Shown here in pieces: positions 63,579 to 64,000 of a stretch of DNA of 64,000 nt (position 1 is the stretch's first letter; each line of letters begins with the position of its first letter). The stretch comes from Sphingobacterium sp. GVS05A (lineage in GTDB: Bacteria; Bacteroidota; Bacteroidia; Sphingobacteriales; Sphingobacteriaceae). The notes under the pieces were generated by a model. It ran no database searches, was not told the DNA's origin, and saw only the letters and a program-made list of their open reading frames with translations. Both the position numbers and the translations under genes were made by a program. The DNA is taken from the NCBI RefSeq assembly GCF_019969845.1, contig NZ_JAHXYR010000001.1:1-64000 (forward strand), read 5' to 3'.

Positions 63579-64000
63579 TTGAGAGCCTTACTAATAATAG
63601 ATATGCAATTGGGGAGTTTTAGACCCTATGAGCTGCGGTATGATACCTTTGCTGTTATTGATCGGATAAACAGACTTTCTGAGGCGTTTAGAAAGAACGG
63701 GGATCTGGTCATTTTTATACAGCATGATGGGACAAAGGAAAACTGTTTTCTGCCCGGGACAGAAGATTGGTCGTTATTACCAGAGCTGATCAGAGAGCCC
63801 GTAGACATATTCATCTCTAAAACAGCAAATGATTCGTTTTATCAAACAGAACTTCAAACGTTATTGACCAGTAGCGGCGTGACGGAATTGGTCTTGACCG
63901 GATGTGCCACAGATTTTTGTGTGGATACTACCCTAAAATCGGCTTTGACGAAGGACTATTCTATTACTGTAGCTGCCGATGGACATACCACTGCTGACAG
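63579..64000 (+). CDS. Isochorismatase-family cysteine hydrolase (3' end outside window)
   Basis: The best start is TTG 63579, giving MRALLIIDMQLGSF with the family's first motif and catalytic Asp; starting at the later ATG would remove it. IFISKTANDSFYQ supplies the Lys, and LTGCATDFCVDTTLKSA the nucleophilic Cys. All three catalytic residues are present, unlike the secreted relative at 31872-32525. The C terminus runs off the window. Substrate unknown. Confidence 0.85.
   Translation, partial: MRALLIIDMQLGSFRPYELRYDTFAVIDRINRLSEAFRKNGDLVIFIQHDGTKENCFLPGTEDWSLLPELIREPVDIFISKTANDSFYQTELQTLLTSSGVTELVLTGCATDFCVDTTLKSALTKDYSITVAADGHTTAD

Overview
The window looks like chromosomal DNA of a Bacteroidota species, most likely Sphingobacterium or a close relative (inference). 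Supporting signs are TAnnTTTG-type -7 promoter elements, weak Shine-Dalgarno sequences, a fimbrillin-type lipoprotein, a TonB-receptor-like barrel paired with a GLPGLI protein, membrane-anchored AraC-type regulators and moderate-to-low GC.

Layout. 1-2.8 kb: the 3' end of a membrane AraC-type regulator, a candidate structured small RNA and an OmpA-family protein. 3.0-23.8 kb: one long co-directional exopolysaccharide operon. It has a WecA-like priming transferase, an epimerase, two acyltransferases, a Wzx-type flippase, eight (putative) glycosyltransferases, GDP-mannose 4,6-dehydratase, a Wzy-type polymerase, a nucleotidyltransferase-fold protein, a Wza-like exporter and a Wzc-like tyrosine kinase with a GYGYGY tail. 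24.1-29.4 kb: a fimbrillin/FISUMP-type lipoprotein, a TlpA-like lipoprotein without CXXC, a 65-residue peptide, a second copy of the candidate small RNA and a full-length paralogue of the first regulator. 29.9-38.8 kb: mixed accessory genes (STM3941-like, isochorismatase-like, MerR, hydrolase-monooxygenase fusion with a divergent ArsR, DUF2867-like/TetR) with recognisable operators. 36.5-41.1 kb: a decayed zone with phage-fibre, IS256, CDF-transporter and IS3 remnants.

41.5-53.7 kb is the most unusual part. Four tandem genes encode almost identical 37-40 residue peptides ending in GG-IIVGTDDWYFIA(G/S)W. They are followed by a hairpin, two uncharacterised helical proteins and an ABC exporter. 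A convergent HTH regulator separates them from a second operon: an AvrD-family (syringolide-synthase-like) protein, a P-loop-less kinase relative, an intact P-loop kinase-like protein, PadR, a HAAS-type membrane protein, a TonB-receptor-like barrel and a GLPGLI protein. I propose a secreted peptide (pheromone or RiPP-like) system next to an AvrD small-molecule pathway. No standard RiPP-modifying enzyme is visible.

53.7-60.4 kb: IS-derived debris, then a persulfide-detoxification island (ArsR-rhodanese regulator, MFS carrier, CstB-like persulfide dioxygenase-rhodanese) with two copies of a long ATTCAAT-N6-ATTGAAT operator, then a phage-fibre fragment. 60.6-64 kb: an ImmA/IrrE protease-DUF4411 PIN toxin-antitoxin-like pair, a serine hydrolase and a partial isochorismatase-family hydrolase starting at TTG.
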